This document shows, piece after piece, positions 54,591-54,930 of a stretch of 54,930 nucleotides of DNA (within the stretch, counting starts at the first letter, position 1; the number at the start of each line of letters is the position of its first letter). The notes under the pieces are model-generated. The model had not been told where the DNA came from. It did not search any database and saw only the letters and a list, made by a program, of their open reading frames with translations. The DNA comes from an uncultured Myxococcales bacterium (GTDB lineage: Bacteria; Myxococcota_A; UBA9042; DTJE01), in assembly GCA_937975765.1 (NCBI GenBank), contig CALJUR010000067.1, positions 1 to 54,930 of the forward strand, written 5' to 3'. The position numbers were made by a program, and so were the translations under genes.

Positions 54591-54930
<340 letters not shown>

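Overview
The window is about 70% G+C bacterial chromosomal DNA, densely coding, with many 4-base stop/start overlaps and frequent GTG starts. Several traits suggest a Myxococcota or other former deltaproteobacterial lineage, probably from an uncultured organism: lipoproteins with Asp/Ala-rich linkers, a DUF1566 protein, a DUF4157 protein, a protein resembling the MXAN_5187 C-terminal family, an AsmA-like/GT51 fusion, and a giant Ig-like/FG-GAP lipoprotein. The assignment is inference; only the last 340 bases of 23S rRNA are present to test it.

Left part (1-13,100). A DUF1566 lipoprotein is followed on the minus strand by an operon of a TPR/MA-type metallopeptidase, MoxR ATPase, DUF58 protein and BatA/VWA protein. 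A DUF4157 (eCIS-core) protein diverges from it. Next come RseP (with three PDZ-like modules) and TsaB, then GatE and GatD, the archaeal-type Glu-tRNA(Gln) amidotransferase, which is unexpected in a bacterium.

Middle (13,100-40,760). On the minus strand lie ffh, a HEAT-repeat protein and dapA as one overlapping operon, followed by a 396-base spacer with tandem palindromic repeats. Then come a GT-C-like membrane protein; hisS, an MXAN_5187-like gene and a pyrimidine nucleoside phosphorylase; a HEAT lipoprotein; a divergent MurC-like plus MurD pair away from a dcw cluster; rarA and guaB; an Fe-S type Rrf2 regulator divergent from mnmG; a large AsmA-like/GT51 fusion; two unknown membrane proteins; a serine acetyltransferase; and a GH57 enzyme with galT.

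Right part (40,960-52,894). Eight co-oriented, mostly overlapping genes form what looks like an uncharacterised RiPP-type system: a radical SAM enzyme, a PqqD-like recognition protein, a 2,324-residue lipoprotein, a 60-residue candidate precursor with a YxxP leader motif and a Cys-x9-Cys tail, an HPr-kinase-like protein, a seven-Cys SPASM radical SAM enzyme, an S26-like peptidase and an NTP_transf_5-type nucleotidyltransferase. The likely logic is that the PqqD protein presents the peptide to one or both radical SAM enzymes, while the kinase, nucleotidyltransferase and peptidase add further modification or processing. This is inference from gene content. A metallophosphoesterase and the 3' end of an rRNA operon (23S, 5S) close the window on the minus strand.

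Three dispersed palindromic repeat families and a set of start codons placed 6-7 bases after a -10-like box (possible leaderless mRNAs) are the main non-coding signals. I saw no tRNA gene, CRISPR array, insertion sequence or clear pseudogene.
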